Of a DNA stretch of 64,000 bases, positions 1-11,585 are shown one piece after another. The notes below the pieces were generated by a model. That model did not search any database, was not told the DNA's origin, and saw only the letters and a list, made by a program, of their open reading frames with translations. The translations under genes and the position numbers were made by a program. The stretch is from Pycnopodia helianthoides (taxonomy: Eukaryota; Echinodermata; Asteroidea; Forcipulatida; Asteriidae): NCBI GenBank assembly GCA_032158295.1, contig CM063260.1:6891501-6955500 (forward strand). Reading direction: 5' to 3'. Within the stretch, counting starts at the first letter, position 1. Every line of letters starts with the position of its first letter.

Positions 1-2009
1 CTTTTATAACGCTTTAAAGATAGAGCACAGTGTTGGTATTCAATTAAAGAGAGACGCTAATTTTCTCGGATATTTGCTTAGCTTGTAAAGTGTTGTGCAG
101 AGGAAACATTACCATCGAATGCTCGGAATGTCTTTGACAACGAAATCCGATACCAATAGAGATATTGACAGTCGCTGTTGCAATTACTTCCTTGGACGTT
201 AGGTAATTCAGACTTTATAATGTACCGTGTAGATCTCGTTGCCATCAAACAACCTTAAAGTACGCACTAATTTAACAAAGTTCTCTCAAATTTTTGTTGC
301 TGTTTACAAGGTTACCAATCATGTCGTCGCCGTTTTCACGAAGCGACAATTTAGCCACGCAGCCAAAGATACGTGTTTTTAGATAACCACGTTTGAAGTT
401 CGAAGCACATGTATAACATTGGTCATTGACAAAGACCAGTATCTACACTTTATGTGACCTAAAATATACAGGGAAAAAAACTTGTGAAAGTTTAAGCTCA
501 ATCGGTCATCGGAGTCACGAAGAAAATCCCATTATATGTTTTTCACTGTTTTCAAACATCGGGTTTTGGACACGCGAGATCAAAACTAATTGTTAACCTT
601 ATTCTTAAAAAAACATAAAATTTCAAGCAAAACTATTTCAAATGAAGTTTTCCACCATGACCATCTTCATACCATGTAAGTAGTGTGTAAACCTGTGAAA
701 ATTTATATTTTTAATCTTGCCAATGTTGTGCATACCCTTTAACTATTTATCAAACTATTGTTTAGGACACAACTTAATTAAATTTTCTTATAAAGTTTAC
801 TGTCAAAATAAAACTTAATTCTTCAGTTATACAGAATAGTCAGCATTTGTGTTGACATTTTGCGACTGTTTTGATGGGTAATTGATTCCTAGTCTATTGT
901 TCCACTTCGTATAAACCCCCAAAACTGACATGCCCGCAGTGCGCTGTAAACAAAGTTACGCATACAGTTTTGTCACTTCGTGAAATTTGGTCAATGGACG
1001 GTTTCGTCACTACGTACAAACCAAAAGTCAACAACACCTATTTTGCCTGCGGTATGTATTTCGATGGATTTTAATGGTGAATTTTAATTAGTCACTGAGT
1101 GGAAACAAAAAATTGAAAAAATGTACATATTCAATGGTTGTTTTTTCTAAATAGTGTAATAATGAAACAACCCCTTCTTGAAACTCGGTGAAATTGTTAT
1201 TAGCAATTGGAATACATGAATACACACATGTGTAAAATTTATATAATAATAATAAAACAAATTAAATTGCAACCTTTTTTTGATTTGTTGACACCTTTTT
1301 CATATTGTAAAAAAAGCGACGAAGATTTCTACGGTTTTCTCGTGATGCATCTTCTTTGTTTTTTGTTGTTGTTTGCCCTTGTGTGTTTACAGCACTGGCT
1401 GCTGCCTACCAATACTTTAATTGTATGAAACAGAGAATTGACAGAAATTCAAAGTAGGTAACTCTCGGAAACTGTTGAGTTGTATTTATCCTCCACGTGG
1501 AAACCTACGTCATAACTTCATTTTGCTGCAGAGTGATAGCTTGTCTTTTCAGTTTCTAATTTTTATTTTTTGTATTAAAGGAAAGCTCGTAAGAAGACCT
1601 TGGGCTCCAGAGTCTTATTGTCTGCCAGTAAAATCGAGCAGGACCGAGAAGGATAATAGAACAAAAGTATTAAAAACGAAGTCAAAAATCAATAGAAGGA
1701 AAGTCAGATTAGAAAAGGTTTGTGCTTGTGATGTTGATACTACAGTTAGGGAGGATAATAGGAACAGTATAGTATCAAATCAAAAATTAATTAAAATGAG
1801 GTCAGTAGAAACGTGTAGTGCTCGTGTTTTTGATATTAAAGCGACATGTTAACAACGTGAGCTGCCTTCATTTGCATTCTGACTCTAGTGCCTTTAAGTC
1901 TGCCGTTAACGAAACCAACACTACACGAAACAAATAAATCCTAGAGAATTCTTACGCATTGACTGGATAATATTCCTCTGTTTGAGAAATACACGAGTGC
2001 TTTTTCGTG
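1..2009. other. Upstream non-coding stretch with MITE debris
   Basis: No convincing gene is visible. Around 480-760 the sequence resembles, in reverse orientation, the right half of the TTAA-type MITEs found later in the window (shared stretch like CTGTGAAAGTTTAAGCTCAA). An open frame at 1475-1852 on the plus strand (125 codons, rich in Lys/Arg/Ser) has no recognisable domain and starts in pyrimidine-rich sequence that could be a splice acceptor; I do not call it a gene. The last ~150 bases are the 5' flank of the first lectin gene. Confidence 0.5.
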
Positions 2010-2747
2010 ATGGATCTTACTGGTGTTGTGTTGTTTGTTGTTGGGTGTTATACAACCCTGGCTGCTATCTGCCCTACTGACTGGCAGCGATACGGCGAGT
2101 CATGCTACTTACTGATAACTCAACCTATGAGCTGGGCTGACGCTAATGCAGCATGCTTCAAATCAAATGCAGCTCTAGCTGTGCCTAACTCAAAGACAGA
2201 ACAGACCTTTATCTGGTCGATGTTCCTAGAGTTCTTCAATGGGAGCGAGCCTGCTAAACATCTCTGGATTGGTTGTTTTTTCAATCAGGAGGCTGGGGAA
2301 TGGCAGCACTGTCCATTGAGGAACGTGGCTAACACCTATGAGAATTGGAAGGGAGGTAATCCAGACAGAGATGAGCTTGCCACAGATTGCGTTGTTATGA
2401 ACTGGAAACACAACGGTCAGTGGGCTGACAAACCGTGCCGTTACGGTCATCTTGCCGTCTGTGAGCTTCAACTTGACATCACCCCTCAGTCATTCTGCCT
2501 TCAGACCGGTCCAGGTGGTCGCATCCAGGCCCAGTGCCTGGTCGGTCACGTCATGAAGGAGCTTCTAGCTTATGGTGTGCTGTCGTGCGGGAAGGCGTGT
2601 CGATCAGAGCCCCGATGTCGCTCCTTCAATCTGCTGATGAAGCAAGGCCCAGGGAAGATGGTTTGTCAGCTGAACAACGCGACTCGTCATGAAGCGACTG
2701 ATGTGGTTATGATAGAGACAGATAACTGCTATTACTTCGATATTTAG
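2010..2747 (+). CDS. Secreted C-type lectin with PAN/apple-like domain (copy 1)
   Basis: Predicted secreted lectin of 245 residues. A hydrophobic signal peptide (about residues 1-19, ending TTLAA) is followed by a long-form CTLD (about 20-152) opening CPTDWQRYGESCY, with the family core WIG near residue 87 and a closing C...AVCEL. The Ca2+/sugar-site region reads NPD ... WAD instead of the canonical EPN/QPD ... WND, so sugar binding is plausible but not assured. The C-terminal third (about 162-245) has a PAN/apple-like cysteine pattern (FCLQ, QCLV, SCGKAC, RCRSF, VCQL, NCYY). The ATG at 2010 is chosen because the preceding GTG is only part of the conserved TCGTGATG context. The gene is intronless, like its paralogues. 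Role inferred: humoral recognition of glycans or microbes. Family assignment is firm; ligand is unknown. Confidence 0.9.
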   Translation: MDLTGVVLFVVGCYTTLAAICPTDWQRYGESCYLLITQPMSWADANAACFKSNAALAVPNSKTEQTFIWSMFLEFFNGSEPAKHLWIGCFFNQEAGEWQHCPLRNVANTYENWKGGNPDRDELATDCVVMNWKHNGQWADKPCRYGHLAVCELQLDITPQSFCLQTGPGGRIQAQCLVGHVMKELLAYGVLSCGKACRSEPRCRSFNLLMKQGPGKMVCQLNNATRHEATDVVMIETDNCYYFDI

Positions 2748-4292
2748 AAAATAACAAACATTCAACTTGTCGATACTTTAACCCTGCGCCGCCAATACAG
2801 TGTCGTCAGAAGACACTTTTTTTTCTTCTTTTTTTTAATAAAACCCAAAATTTTGGGGCAAATACTGTGAAACTCCAGTTTTGCCCCTTTCAAACCATGC
2901 CAAAAACATGGTTTAGTCATATTTAATCCTGTGTGAACGCACTTGCGACACCAGCCTTGAAAAACGGCAGCCTTAGTCATCGCCCCATTAGTTTACACTG
3001 TTAACCACATTTCTTTGTGCCTGAGCCACCAGCCACTTTTTTAGGGGGGTGGGGGGATCTCCGGTTTGGAGGAAGTCAAGATGACCCCCATTTATGTATT
3101 TAGACTCTTGAACAAAGGATTGTATACAGGGTTGGAGTGTACATTACATAAACCCACCTGCTTCTCCTATCGACACTGGTGCGACCACGGTGTAAGTTTG
3201 GGTCGTTTATAGGAAGCGCAGGGTTCAGATTATAATTGCTCCTAATGAATACACTCGTCCATAGATGCACAATTGTCATCGTTATAATCGCTTATATAAA
3301 GTCATGTGTACTGTTTTCTCAACATTAACACGAGCATGTAATGGGTTTTTTTCAAAGTTAAATATTCAAAATAGCTAATTTCGTTTGTAAAAAATGCAGG
3401 AACAGACAGACAGCGCGTATTTAGATTGAGCAGTTCATGTAAATTACACAATTGGCTTTTGGATGGGACAATTTGATCACATCCTCTGGATTTCAATAGA
3501 CACAAAGCGCCCCCCCCCCCCAAAAAAAATAATAATAATAATAATAAATAAAAAAATTAAAAAAATTAAAAAAATTAAATAAAATTCACTTCTCACTTTT
3601 AAGTGAGAGTAACAAAAATCAGTTGATGATCTGTCAGAGAGTTTGTGCATGCTCATCAAACAATGATGGATTATTGTTGACTGCTGAAATCGAAACGAAA
3701 TCAACGGTAAAATGAAAATTTACTGTCAAATTCTTTTTCTTCGTTAGTATTAATTTCTCTGGAGAAATTGGTAACGGTAAGAATTCAACCCTGTACTTGG
3801 TATATTAAATATGAATATCTTTTAGGAATCCAATGGGGGAACTAAATACCACTTTTCACACAAATTGTTGGAATTTGTTTAGTGCCTGATTTTGTTTGAC
3901 AGTTACTTTGCTATGGCAAAAAAAACTGAAAACATGTGGGGACTGTGAACGTTAAGCTAACATGCTTGCAAGTTTTTTAGTGATACAAATTAAACTGGTT
4001 CTTAAAGCATATACGTCTAAAAACGTTACCTGCATGCAGAATACGAGCATCAACGTTGGTTGAATCACACACAGCTCTGTTTTTCACTTAGACGAGCGCC
4101 TGATCAGCCCCTAACGTAACACACGACAAGAAAAGCGCCAGTCATCAGCACCTTGCGATCATAGAGTTATCGATGCTGACAGCGCACAATAAAAGATAAC
4201 TTATTTAAGCGTGTGTTATTGCGATCTCTCTCGCGACGAAATCCCTTGCAAATGGCGCCCCCTGTTGGTTCTGCCGAAACTGATAGGGGAAA
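2748..4292. other. Intergenic, low-complexity
   Basis: No gene seen. The stretch contains a C-run followed by A/T-rich (AAT)n and (AAAAATT)n-like sequence at about 3507-3590. Other parts resemble the 3' flank found behind other lectin copies (for example the phrase around 3238-3270, ATTGCTCCTAATGAATACAC, which recurs at 4466-4490). Confidence 0.5.
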
Positions 4293-4685
4293 ACTCGTGT
4301 GCGGGAAGGTGTGCCGATCATAGCCCGAACATCTGACGTCACACTTCGAGGCTCGTGTTTTACGCCAGAGACCGGCTTCGAGCGTTTGGAGGAATCCTGA
4401 CAAACGCACCTTTGACCTCGCATCCCTTTGCGGTCTTGCGGATAGGGGACCAGTCGGACAGGATTATAATTGCTCCTAATGAATACACTCTGCAATGACC
4501 CGTGCCCTGATAAGGAGAGCGGACCAGTCTATGCCGATCAGAGCCCCGATGTCGCTACTTCATTCTGCCCATGAAGCAAGGCCTAGATAGAATGGTCTGT
4601 CAGCCGAACAACGCGACTCGTCATGAAGCAACTGATTGTGGATATGATGTCGAAAGATAATTGCTACTTTTCGGATCTTTAGAAC
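4293..4685 (+). pseudogene. Remnant of lectin PAN-domain 3' end
   Basis: Two pieces of the lectin 3' region survive. Positions about 4293-4325 match the SCGKACRS-coding stretch. Positions about 4528-4682 match the rest of the PAN domain through the terminal TAG, with substitutions and small indels that break the frame. The upstream lectin domain is absent. About 200 bases of unrelated sequence separate the pieces. This is an old decayed copy of the array unit. Confidence 0.75.
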
Positions 4686-5235
4686 AAATCAAACCGATAT
4701 TAACACACATTCGTTAAAATTGCCAGTTATGCATCCAAATGACATTTCTTCTCAATAGTAACTTCAGTGATGTGACACAGCAAATAAACAAGAGTTTACC
4801 TACTACTGAACTCACGAAATGTCCATACAAAAATCACTGCGAAATCGATGTCGGAAACACACGCTTCAATAATTAGATATCGGAGAAATGACCGCCCACG
4901 TCATATGTTGGTGCTGTTGTTGCTTCAATTTAATAGCTTTTTGATTAATGTTTTTGTTGCGCTTCAAATAATTAATTTACAAAACAACCCTGGGGTGAGG
5001 CTTGTTTTTAAAACCTTTACAATTCCTGCCATTCGTCTTTGTTAAGTCAGTGACGTGAACTCGATTATGATAGCAACTCATTGATAATGAAGGCTTGTTA
5101 TTTGCAATTTTGACTTGCATGAACGTTGACTCGACTACCACTGTGAGGTCTGCCATCAAAACATTCTGATCGGTGAAAACAGGATTTCTGCTGCATTATT
5201 GACCACAGGGTGATATACAAAAGTTAATTCTCGTG

Positions 5236-5973
5236 ATGAATCCTATTGGCGTTTTGTTGCTTCTTGTTGGGTGTTATACAACCCTGGCTGCTATCTGCCC
5301 TACTGACTGGCAGCGATACGGCGAGTCATGCTACCTATTGTTAACTCAACCTAGTTTTATGAACTGGCATGACGCAAAGAAAACCTGCTTCAAACTAAAC
5401 GCATTCCTAACTGTCCCAAACTCACAAATAAAACAAACGTTTATTTGGAACATGTTCTCTGGATTCTTCAATGGGATGCCACCCCGTCATCTATGGATTG
5501 GTTGTAATGATATACAAGACGAGGGGAATTGGCAGCCCTGTCCACTACCGAGTGAATTAAATGAGTTCCAAAATTGGGAGGCAAATCGTCCTAAAGTGAA
5601 TATTAGTGCAAACTGCGCTGGTTTGGCAAAAAAAGCAAAGGGAACATGGATCGACATAGATTGTGGAAGTAATCGGTACGTTATCTGCGAACGTTCTCTG
5701 GACACCACAACCCCAGTATTCTGCCTTCAGACTGGTCCCGATGGTCGCATCAAGTCCCAGTGCCTGGTCGGTCACGTCATCAAGGAGCTACCGGCTGATG
5801 GTGTGGTGTCGTGCGGGAAGGCGTGCCGATCAGAGCCCCGATGTCGCTCCTTCAATCTGCTGATGAAGCAAGGCCCAGGGAAGATGGTTTGTCAGCTGAA
5901 CAACGCGACTCGTCATGAAGCGACTGATGTGGGTATGATGGAGAAAGATAACTGCTATTGTTTCGATGTGTAA
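5236..5973 (+). CDS. Secreted C-type lectin with PAN/apple-like domain (copy 2, divergent CTLD)
   Basis: 245 residues with the same architecture as the gene at 2010: signal peptide MNPIGVLLLLVGCYTTLAA, CTLD, then PAN/apple-like domain. The signal peptide, the CPTDWQRYGESCYLL opening and the PAN domain are nearly identical to the other copies, but the centre of the CTLD is the most divergent of the array. It has PSFMNWHDAKKTC instead of the usual PMSWADANAAC, and the site region reads RPK ... WID in place of NPD ... WAD. Ca2+ ligands are therefore probably not conserved, so this copy may bind a different ligand or bind without calcium. The start ATG follows the conserved CTCGTG. No intron is seen. 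Confidence 0.9.
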   Translation: MNPIGVLLLLVGCYTTLAAICPTDWQRYGESCYLLLTQPSFMNWHDAKKTCFKLNAFLTVPNSQIKQTFIWNMFSGFFNGMPPRHLWIGCNDIQDEGNWQPCPLPSELNEFQNWEANRPKVNISANCAGLAKKAKGTWIDIDCGSNRYVICERSLDTTTPVFCLQTGPDGRIKSQCLVGHVIKELPADGVVSCGKACRSEPRCRSFNLLMKQGPGKMVCQLNNATRHEATDVGMMEKDNCYCFDV

Positions 5974-7620
5974 AAACAAACAAAAACAGTCGTTGTGTCA
6001 ATGTATTCAACATTGCTCTTAATGAACGCAATCGTCTACAGATGCTCTTGTCAACGTTATGATCATGTTCTTGTATGAAGTAATGTGGATTGTTTTTCCA
6101 GCATCATTCTTTTCAAGCTATTAATGATTTTAAAGTTGAGGAATTAAATTAATGAAGTGTGTAAACGTAGCTGCTTCAGGAATAGTTATACAGCGCGTAT
6201 TAGGATTCAGTACTTCATGGTATACTACATCAATGGCTTTTATAAGAGAGATTTTATTCCATCTTCTACCTTTCAATAAACACAAACCTCTGAAAACGTC
6301 ATCATAATCATGACTTACGTTTTAGAGAAAGCAACAAAATCGAAAGAAGGAAAACGGGGAAAAATCAAACTTAGAAAGTCAGATTCAAATCCGATATCCT
6401 CGACAATAATTGTTCAGACAAATATTTCTGTGGAGGATTCGTGCTGGTATGATTTTATAATCATTGAGCTTTGAGATTGAAACGAATTAATTTTCAAAAA
6501 TTGTATTACCACTCCTTATGTACTTGGTATATTTTTAAATATGAAAATCTTTGAGAAATCCCAAGGGAAAAACAAACACCACTCTTCACATATCATGGTA
6601 TGTTTGTTGAAATTTTCTTAGTGCCTGAATTTGCTGTAATTAAATATTAAATATTGTGCAGCTTAGTCTATGATCTTTTTGTAGATGAATTTCTTAGCCT
6701 GGGTTTTGTACATAAAGAAACGTAGGTTTCCAAATGACAACAAATCACGACGTGATTAATGTATTGAATTGATGCAAAATCTCTGAAAAATGCTCCCATT
6801 TAAATTAAAACTATGATCGTTTTTCAGCAACATTACATTGAGAGACATTTCAGATCTGTGACCATTTTTTAAGAGCGCTTTAGCAGGGTTATTTCTTAAG
6901 TAAAGATAACCAGTGATATTTGGCTGGAAACGCATTAGACGTGGCTCAAGTCGGTTCCCTAGCTTGGTCCAATCCACCGCAATGAACTTTTAAATACACC
7001 TAAATGTAATACATAAACGCGTGCTTTCAAAGAACAGTCTATCAAGTCTATGTGCTGATGTTAAGTTGCTTAACCTGACTAGGTAAAGTGGTTCCCTGTC
7101 TATCCGTCAGAATTACGAGTTCTGGCGCGGTGGGTCAGCCATTTTCACCACCGATTTGATGAGAACAAAAATATTCTGAATAATTTTGAGTGCTAATCAA
7201 CGAGATCCAAATCCATGTAACGCACAATCTCTAATATTTATTGTTTCGGGTATAAATGGTTAGGCAGCTGAAACATAACAAGCGTGTGATTGAGGGTAGA
7301 CTTCCAAGAATGTTTGCTTCGGAATTAGTGCCCTGTATTGCAGAAAGTATCTGCTTACGACGTTATCGCTTAGCAGAAGTGTTATTGCAATGTAAATTTG
7401 TTAATAAATTGTAACTCTTTGTAATGAAAGTAAAGGAAATTGATGTAATAAATGACTAGCTAGCACATTAACAAGTTTGGAGTACTTGTGTATTGCTGAA
7501 AGTGTGACGTACAAATTTTAATGTGCTGACTTCCAGAGCAATCATCTGTAAATAGCGAGACCTTTTTTGAGCAAAAAGACAACTGAGAAGATACAAAAAT
7601 AGCTAAGTTTTAGGGTAAAA
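5974..7620. other. 3' flank, paralogous to 16720-17600
   Basis: No gene seen. Phrases such as GTGCCTGAATTTGCTGTA and TTAGTCTATGATCTTTTTG (about 6620-6690) recur in the same order at about 17330-17390, so this flank and 16720-17600 are copies of one ancestral segment. Short open frames here have no support. Confidence 0.6.
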
Positions 7621-7624
7621 TTGC

Positions 7625-8440
7625 ACGGAAAATTTCTTCACGAAAAGCCTGCTCCTCACCTGCATCAGAGAAGTGACCACGAGCTAGGCGATTCCTGCCT
7701 TCTTCGGTTTACTCCGCAGTCAGCTTCAAGAAGGAATTGCCCAATTTCCTGCCATGATTCCCTATAGGCCCTTGTCGCCTGTATCTATGATGCATTTTTG
7801 TAATGTGATTCTCGGCAAGTTGCCAGGGCCCAAACCTTTTCTCCAAAAGTCTTACCAACTCATTACTTCCTTGTAGGTGACGTGACTCCGCCCGAGCAGC
7901 CCCCCCCCCCCTTCTCCATCAGATTTCCTAACACCTTCACTACACAGACCCTTGAAGACTTGCTGCGAGAACATCTTTGTCCTGATTGTCTGTCCAGCTA
8001 TTTGCTCATCTGTAAGCCTCAAAGTGTTGTTTGCAGTCTCGCCATGGGGTTTTCCCGCTGAAACGGTCGGGCACAATGGTCGGCCGTCTTGTCACTCTCG
8101 ATTCTACGTTTTTCCTTGCTGGCTCAGTCACCTTTCTATCTGTTTCCCTTGCCTGTAGACACGGGTCGCCTCTATCTGTCGTTAATGCTCCCGCAGACTG
8201 TATTGAAGCTCCCAGTTGCGTGCTCCTCTGCCTGCCTGTAGCTGAGCTCCCCTGTCCCTCAAAGGCTGGCAAACCCTCCTCAATTAAGTAATCCATCAAC
8301 TTCCCCTCTGGAAACATCGTCCATGCTGCCTGTAAAGAAATTGGAGTCAGCGGAGGCGCTGGTGTAGAACATAACCTGGTGCGTGGCCGTGGTGTAGGCG
8401 CTAAACGTAAACTAGACGCAGGCGTAGACATTCCCATGGT
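7625..8440 (-). pseudogene. Degenerate Gypsy-type retrotransposon gag
   Basis: Read on the minus strand from about 8437, an open frame ends in a typical LTR-retrotransposon gag motif, VPDRFSGKTPWRDCKQHFEAYR-like, near 8010. Beyond an in-frame TGA the same frame continues with the expected WTDNQDKDVLAASLQGS. After a C-rich interruption, LEKRFGP..LAE and ESL/ELGQ-like stretches follow in other frames (about 7850-7640). Several stops and shifts show it is dead. It lies antisense inside the lectin array. Confidence 0.7.
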
Positions 8441-8757
8441 AGTACTATACTCTTCTGTGTTACTCTATTGGTTAATCATCGACGCATTAATTGAGTGGAA
8501 ACCCGAGTCTTCTTTTGCCAATGCCTCCTGCATTTGAAATTTCAGCTGACTTATTTCTGCCTTGATCTTCTCTAACGCATGTGTCCCGGACTTAAATCAT
8601 TTGCACTATTCTGCACAACTTAGATATATCGTCCTCATCAAAATCAATTAGACTCATAGCTATGTCGCCTTTATAGATGCCCTTTCTCTGTTATTTGTGC
8701 CTTTTAGGCGTAGATGTTAACTTATGGAATTACCTGTGGTGATATACTACAGTGCCT

Positions 8758-8775
8758 ATCCCACTTCTGACACCA
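8758..8775 (-). other. Primer-binding site matching tRNA-Leu 3' end
   Basis: The plus strand reads CCCACTTCTGACACCA, the 3' end of a tRNA-Leu with CCA, so the minus strand carries TGGTGTCAGAAGTGGG, a common LTR-retrotransposon primer site. It lies about 320 bases upstream of the gag frame on the minus strand, as expected for this element. Confidence 0.75.
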
Positions 8776-8777
8776 TT

Positions 8778-9065
8778 TGTGGTGGTTTCGTACTCTGTAT
8801 ACGACCCGGTTGGTCTCATTCAACGTCAGCGAGCGGTCTGGCTTGGAAGGCTGGAGATCTCGATCCGTTTTGGCGTCAGTCTACCGCCAGGCCCATAGTG
8901 CACCACACTATATAGTCAAAGCCCCACAATTGCAAACACCCACACACCCAAGTGGGCGGGAAAGAGTACAGCAATTGACGGGGACGTACACAGTTCAATT
9001 GAAAGTTACTTTGATTGGGTTCATCACTCATTCCTCAAATCTCGTCTCGCCTGCGTTAAGATAAA
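8778..9065 (-). mobile_element. Probable LTR of the Gypsy relic (far end uncertain)
   Basis: Directly outside the primer site the plus strand starts TGTGGTGGTTTCG, i.e. the LTR would end ...CCACCACA on its own strand. A TATATAG-like box lies near 8907-8915. The outer boundary is not visible because no second LTR is present in the window, so the end given is only a guess. Confidence 0.4.
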
Positions 9066-9599
9066 TCTGCCTCAAAAGTTATACGGCTGATCTTTGATTA
9101 AACTGGTTTTCTCTCATTAGTTAAATGATTAATTTAACACAGATTATGGTCAGTGATTTCTTAAATCTGGATGCGATTATTCAACTCAACATTGACTCAC
9201 ACTAAAGCTTCAAAGCTTGAAGAGCTTTACTTTTTTAATAATGATATTATGCATTGCAACGTTTGCATGAAAGTGTTTTTTTGTTCACGGGCTGACACAA
9301 AAGTTTCATTTACCATTGCAATGCATGGCGCGATCAAAGTCTAATGTAACCCCCCAAAAAACGTTTTCACGAATAACACTCACCTTGTGTGTGGGGCTCG
9401 CGCCCGGACATCCGTTTTTACGAAAACACAAACGCACAGTAGAGTTATACTGAAGTGGAATGTGTCACTTTTTTTTATCAAAACATGAAGTAATGTCCAC
9501 TTTAAGAAAACTAGTTGAAAACACTTTGGACATTAAGGAAAGTGGTGTGTAAAAAAACGTTTAACTTTAGGCGCCGTTTTCTTCGATTCGTAGTTTTTA

Positions 9600-10811
9600 A
9601 CTGTATGGTAGTGTGTCAGTTCGAGACGTCGGTGACGAAAAAAGTAGAAACGCATCAATAATCTTAAGACCATTTTCTTGGCTCTATGGTCCTCTTATAT
9701 AAAATATGTCGATTAATTATTTAAATGAAGTAGATTTTTATGTTTTGAAAGAATCGGTACTTGTTTACTTGGTGCAACTGATGTAATAAATTCACACTTT
9801 GTTGTGATCGGGAAAAAACCAAGAGTAGTTTACGACTAGTTATTGAAAAAAACTCGTTGGCTATTTCGTCTTCAGCAATACGGCAATCTTAGACCTTCTT
9901 ATTAATTACTGGGTTTATTTCAGAGAGTATCTACTCGTACTTGACCTTGTCCTACTTTTAGGTTGCTACGTCAGTACATCAGAGGTTTACCATGTACGTA
10001 GTTTATTCATTTGCGTGTTTATTCCAGCGAAAATATGTTTAAAGGGATGTTTGAACAGCAATAAAGAAATCTCAATACCAGATGATAGGATTGTCATGCG
10101 GATTTTGTGATTGAATAAATGAAATCCAAACAACATGTTTAACTGATGACATTTCAGACAAAACTATTTCTTTCTTTGAAACGTAAACATTTAATAACGG
10201 ATGCCAAGAACGTATTTCCGGTTGCCCGTTGACGGAGCTAGCCTTGCGGATAATTTGACGAAGATTGAGTGTTGCCTTTTAGTGTAGAGCTCGAGGCATA
10301 CTGTCTAATAAGATGTAGGCATCAAAAGCGAACTGTTTTTCTTAATAATACAACAAAAACACGAAAACTTCACGTCAGCAATCGATACGCCCGCCTCGCC
10401 ATTTTAATATCAAATATAATTCCCCGTACCACAACCTGAAATGTTCTTAGCTAGCACTGTTCCACTAGCATTGTGATGTCCATCAGTGTGGAGTGTTTTT
10501 ATGAATTCCAATCTGTATATCTCAAGATTTCCAGCCAAAGTTGGAGAAACGGCCAACGGTTATAAACACAAGCTGTTCCAACGGTCATCTGTATGCTTAT
10601 ACTATAATTGCCATCAACACGATGTGTAGAAATCACACCGATTATCACCTGCACTGTACTTCTTGTACTTCTTATGACTTGTCAAATCCGATCACTATTA
10701 ACAAATACCAGTAACTGGCTAACGGATCTTAACGTCTTTCAAAAGAACTTTCACGACTCTTTGAGAAATAAGGTAACTTACCTTGGTTTTAGGTTTAAAC
10801 AGCTTGTCGTG
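9600..10811. repeat. Upstream block of lectin unit
   Basis: This block begins with a stretch like GTGTGTCAGTTCGAGACGTC at about 9610, followed by CTCTTATATAAAAT, a TATA-like run. Versions of it precede other lectin copies at about 11965, 19960, 22975 and 25985, and a truncated one is at 14985-15125. Conserved parts near the gene include CATCAGTGTGGAGTGTTTTT and a region around AACACGATGTGTAGAAATCA. It is the candidate promoter/5' UTR region of the lectin genes; no transcription start can be fixed by eye. Confidence 0.55.
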
Positions 10812-11549
10812 ATGAATATTGCTGGTGTTTTGTTGCTTCTTGTTGTGTGTTATACAACCCTGGCTGCTATCTGCCCTACCGACTGGCAGCGATACGGCGA
10901 GTCATGCTACTTACTGATAACTCAAGGTATGGGCTGGGCTGACGCAAATGATACCTGCGTCAAATCAAATGCAGCTCTAGCTGTGCCTAACTCAAAGATA
11001 GAACAGACTTTTATCTGGTCGATGTTCCTGGAATTCTTCAATGGGAGTCAGCCAACTAGATATCTCTGGATTGGTTGTTATTTCAACCAGGATGTTGGGG
11101 AATGGCAGCACTGTCCATTGCGGAACGTGTCTGATACGTACGAGAACTGGCAGTAACCCAACCCAGAGAGTGATGAGCCTGCCACGGATTGCGTTGCTAT
11201 GAACTTGAACTACAACGGTCAGTGGGCTGACAAACGGTGCCGTCAGAATCATTTTGCCGTCTGTGAGCTTCAACTTGACATCACCTCTCAGTCATTTTGC
11301 CTTCAGACCGGTCCTAGTGGTCGCATCAAGTCCCAGTGCCTGGTCGGTCACGTCATGAAGGAGCTTCTAGCTTATGGTGTGCTGTCGTGCGGGAAGGCGT
11401 GTCGATCAGAGCCCCGATGTCGCTCCTTCAATCTGCTGATGAAGCAAGGTCCAGGGAAGATGGTTTGTCAGCTGAACAACGCGACTCGTCATGAAGCGAC
11501 TGATGTGGATATGGTTGAGAAAAAGAACTGCCACTATTTTGATCTGTAG
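10812..11549 (+). pseudogene. Lectin copy 3 with an in-frame premature stop
   Basis: The full-length reading frame of the CTLD-PAN lectin is collinear with the other copies except for one TAA at 11154-11156, inside the CTLD just after ENWQ. The aligned codon in the gene at 2010 is GGT (Gly), so this is a substitution and not an indel. The frame continues intact through PNPESDEPATDCV, the WAD site and the complete PAN domain to TAG at 11549. If the stop is real, the product would lose the end of the CTLD and the whole PAN domain. Everything else, including the signal peptide MNIAGVLLLLVVCYTTLAA, looks functional, so the loss is very recent or is a base error. Confidence 0.85.
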
Positions 11550-11579
11550 AAAAAAAAGCAATCGTTGTTTCGATGTCTT

Positions 11580-11585
11580 AATAAA
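11580..11585 (+). promoter_or_regulatory. Polyadenylation signal AATAAA of lectin copy 3
   Basis: AATAAA lies about 30 bases after the stop codon. The same hexamer stands at the same distance behind the copies ending at 14567 and 25572. Confidence 0.5.

Noticed and set aside
1475..1852. 125-codon open frame, Lys/Ser-rich
   Set aside because: No domain, no clear start context, and no repeat elsewhere in the window; kept only as a note.
2226..2471. Antisense frames inside the lectin genes (also at 10992, 13995, 25000 and 27631)
   Set aside because: They are shadows of the conserved lectin coding strand and change whenever the lectin changes.
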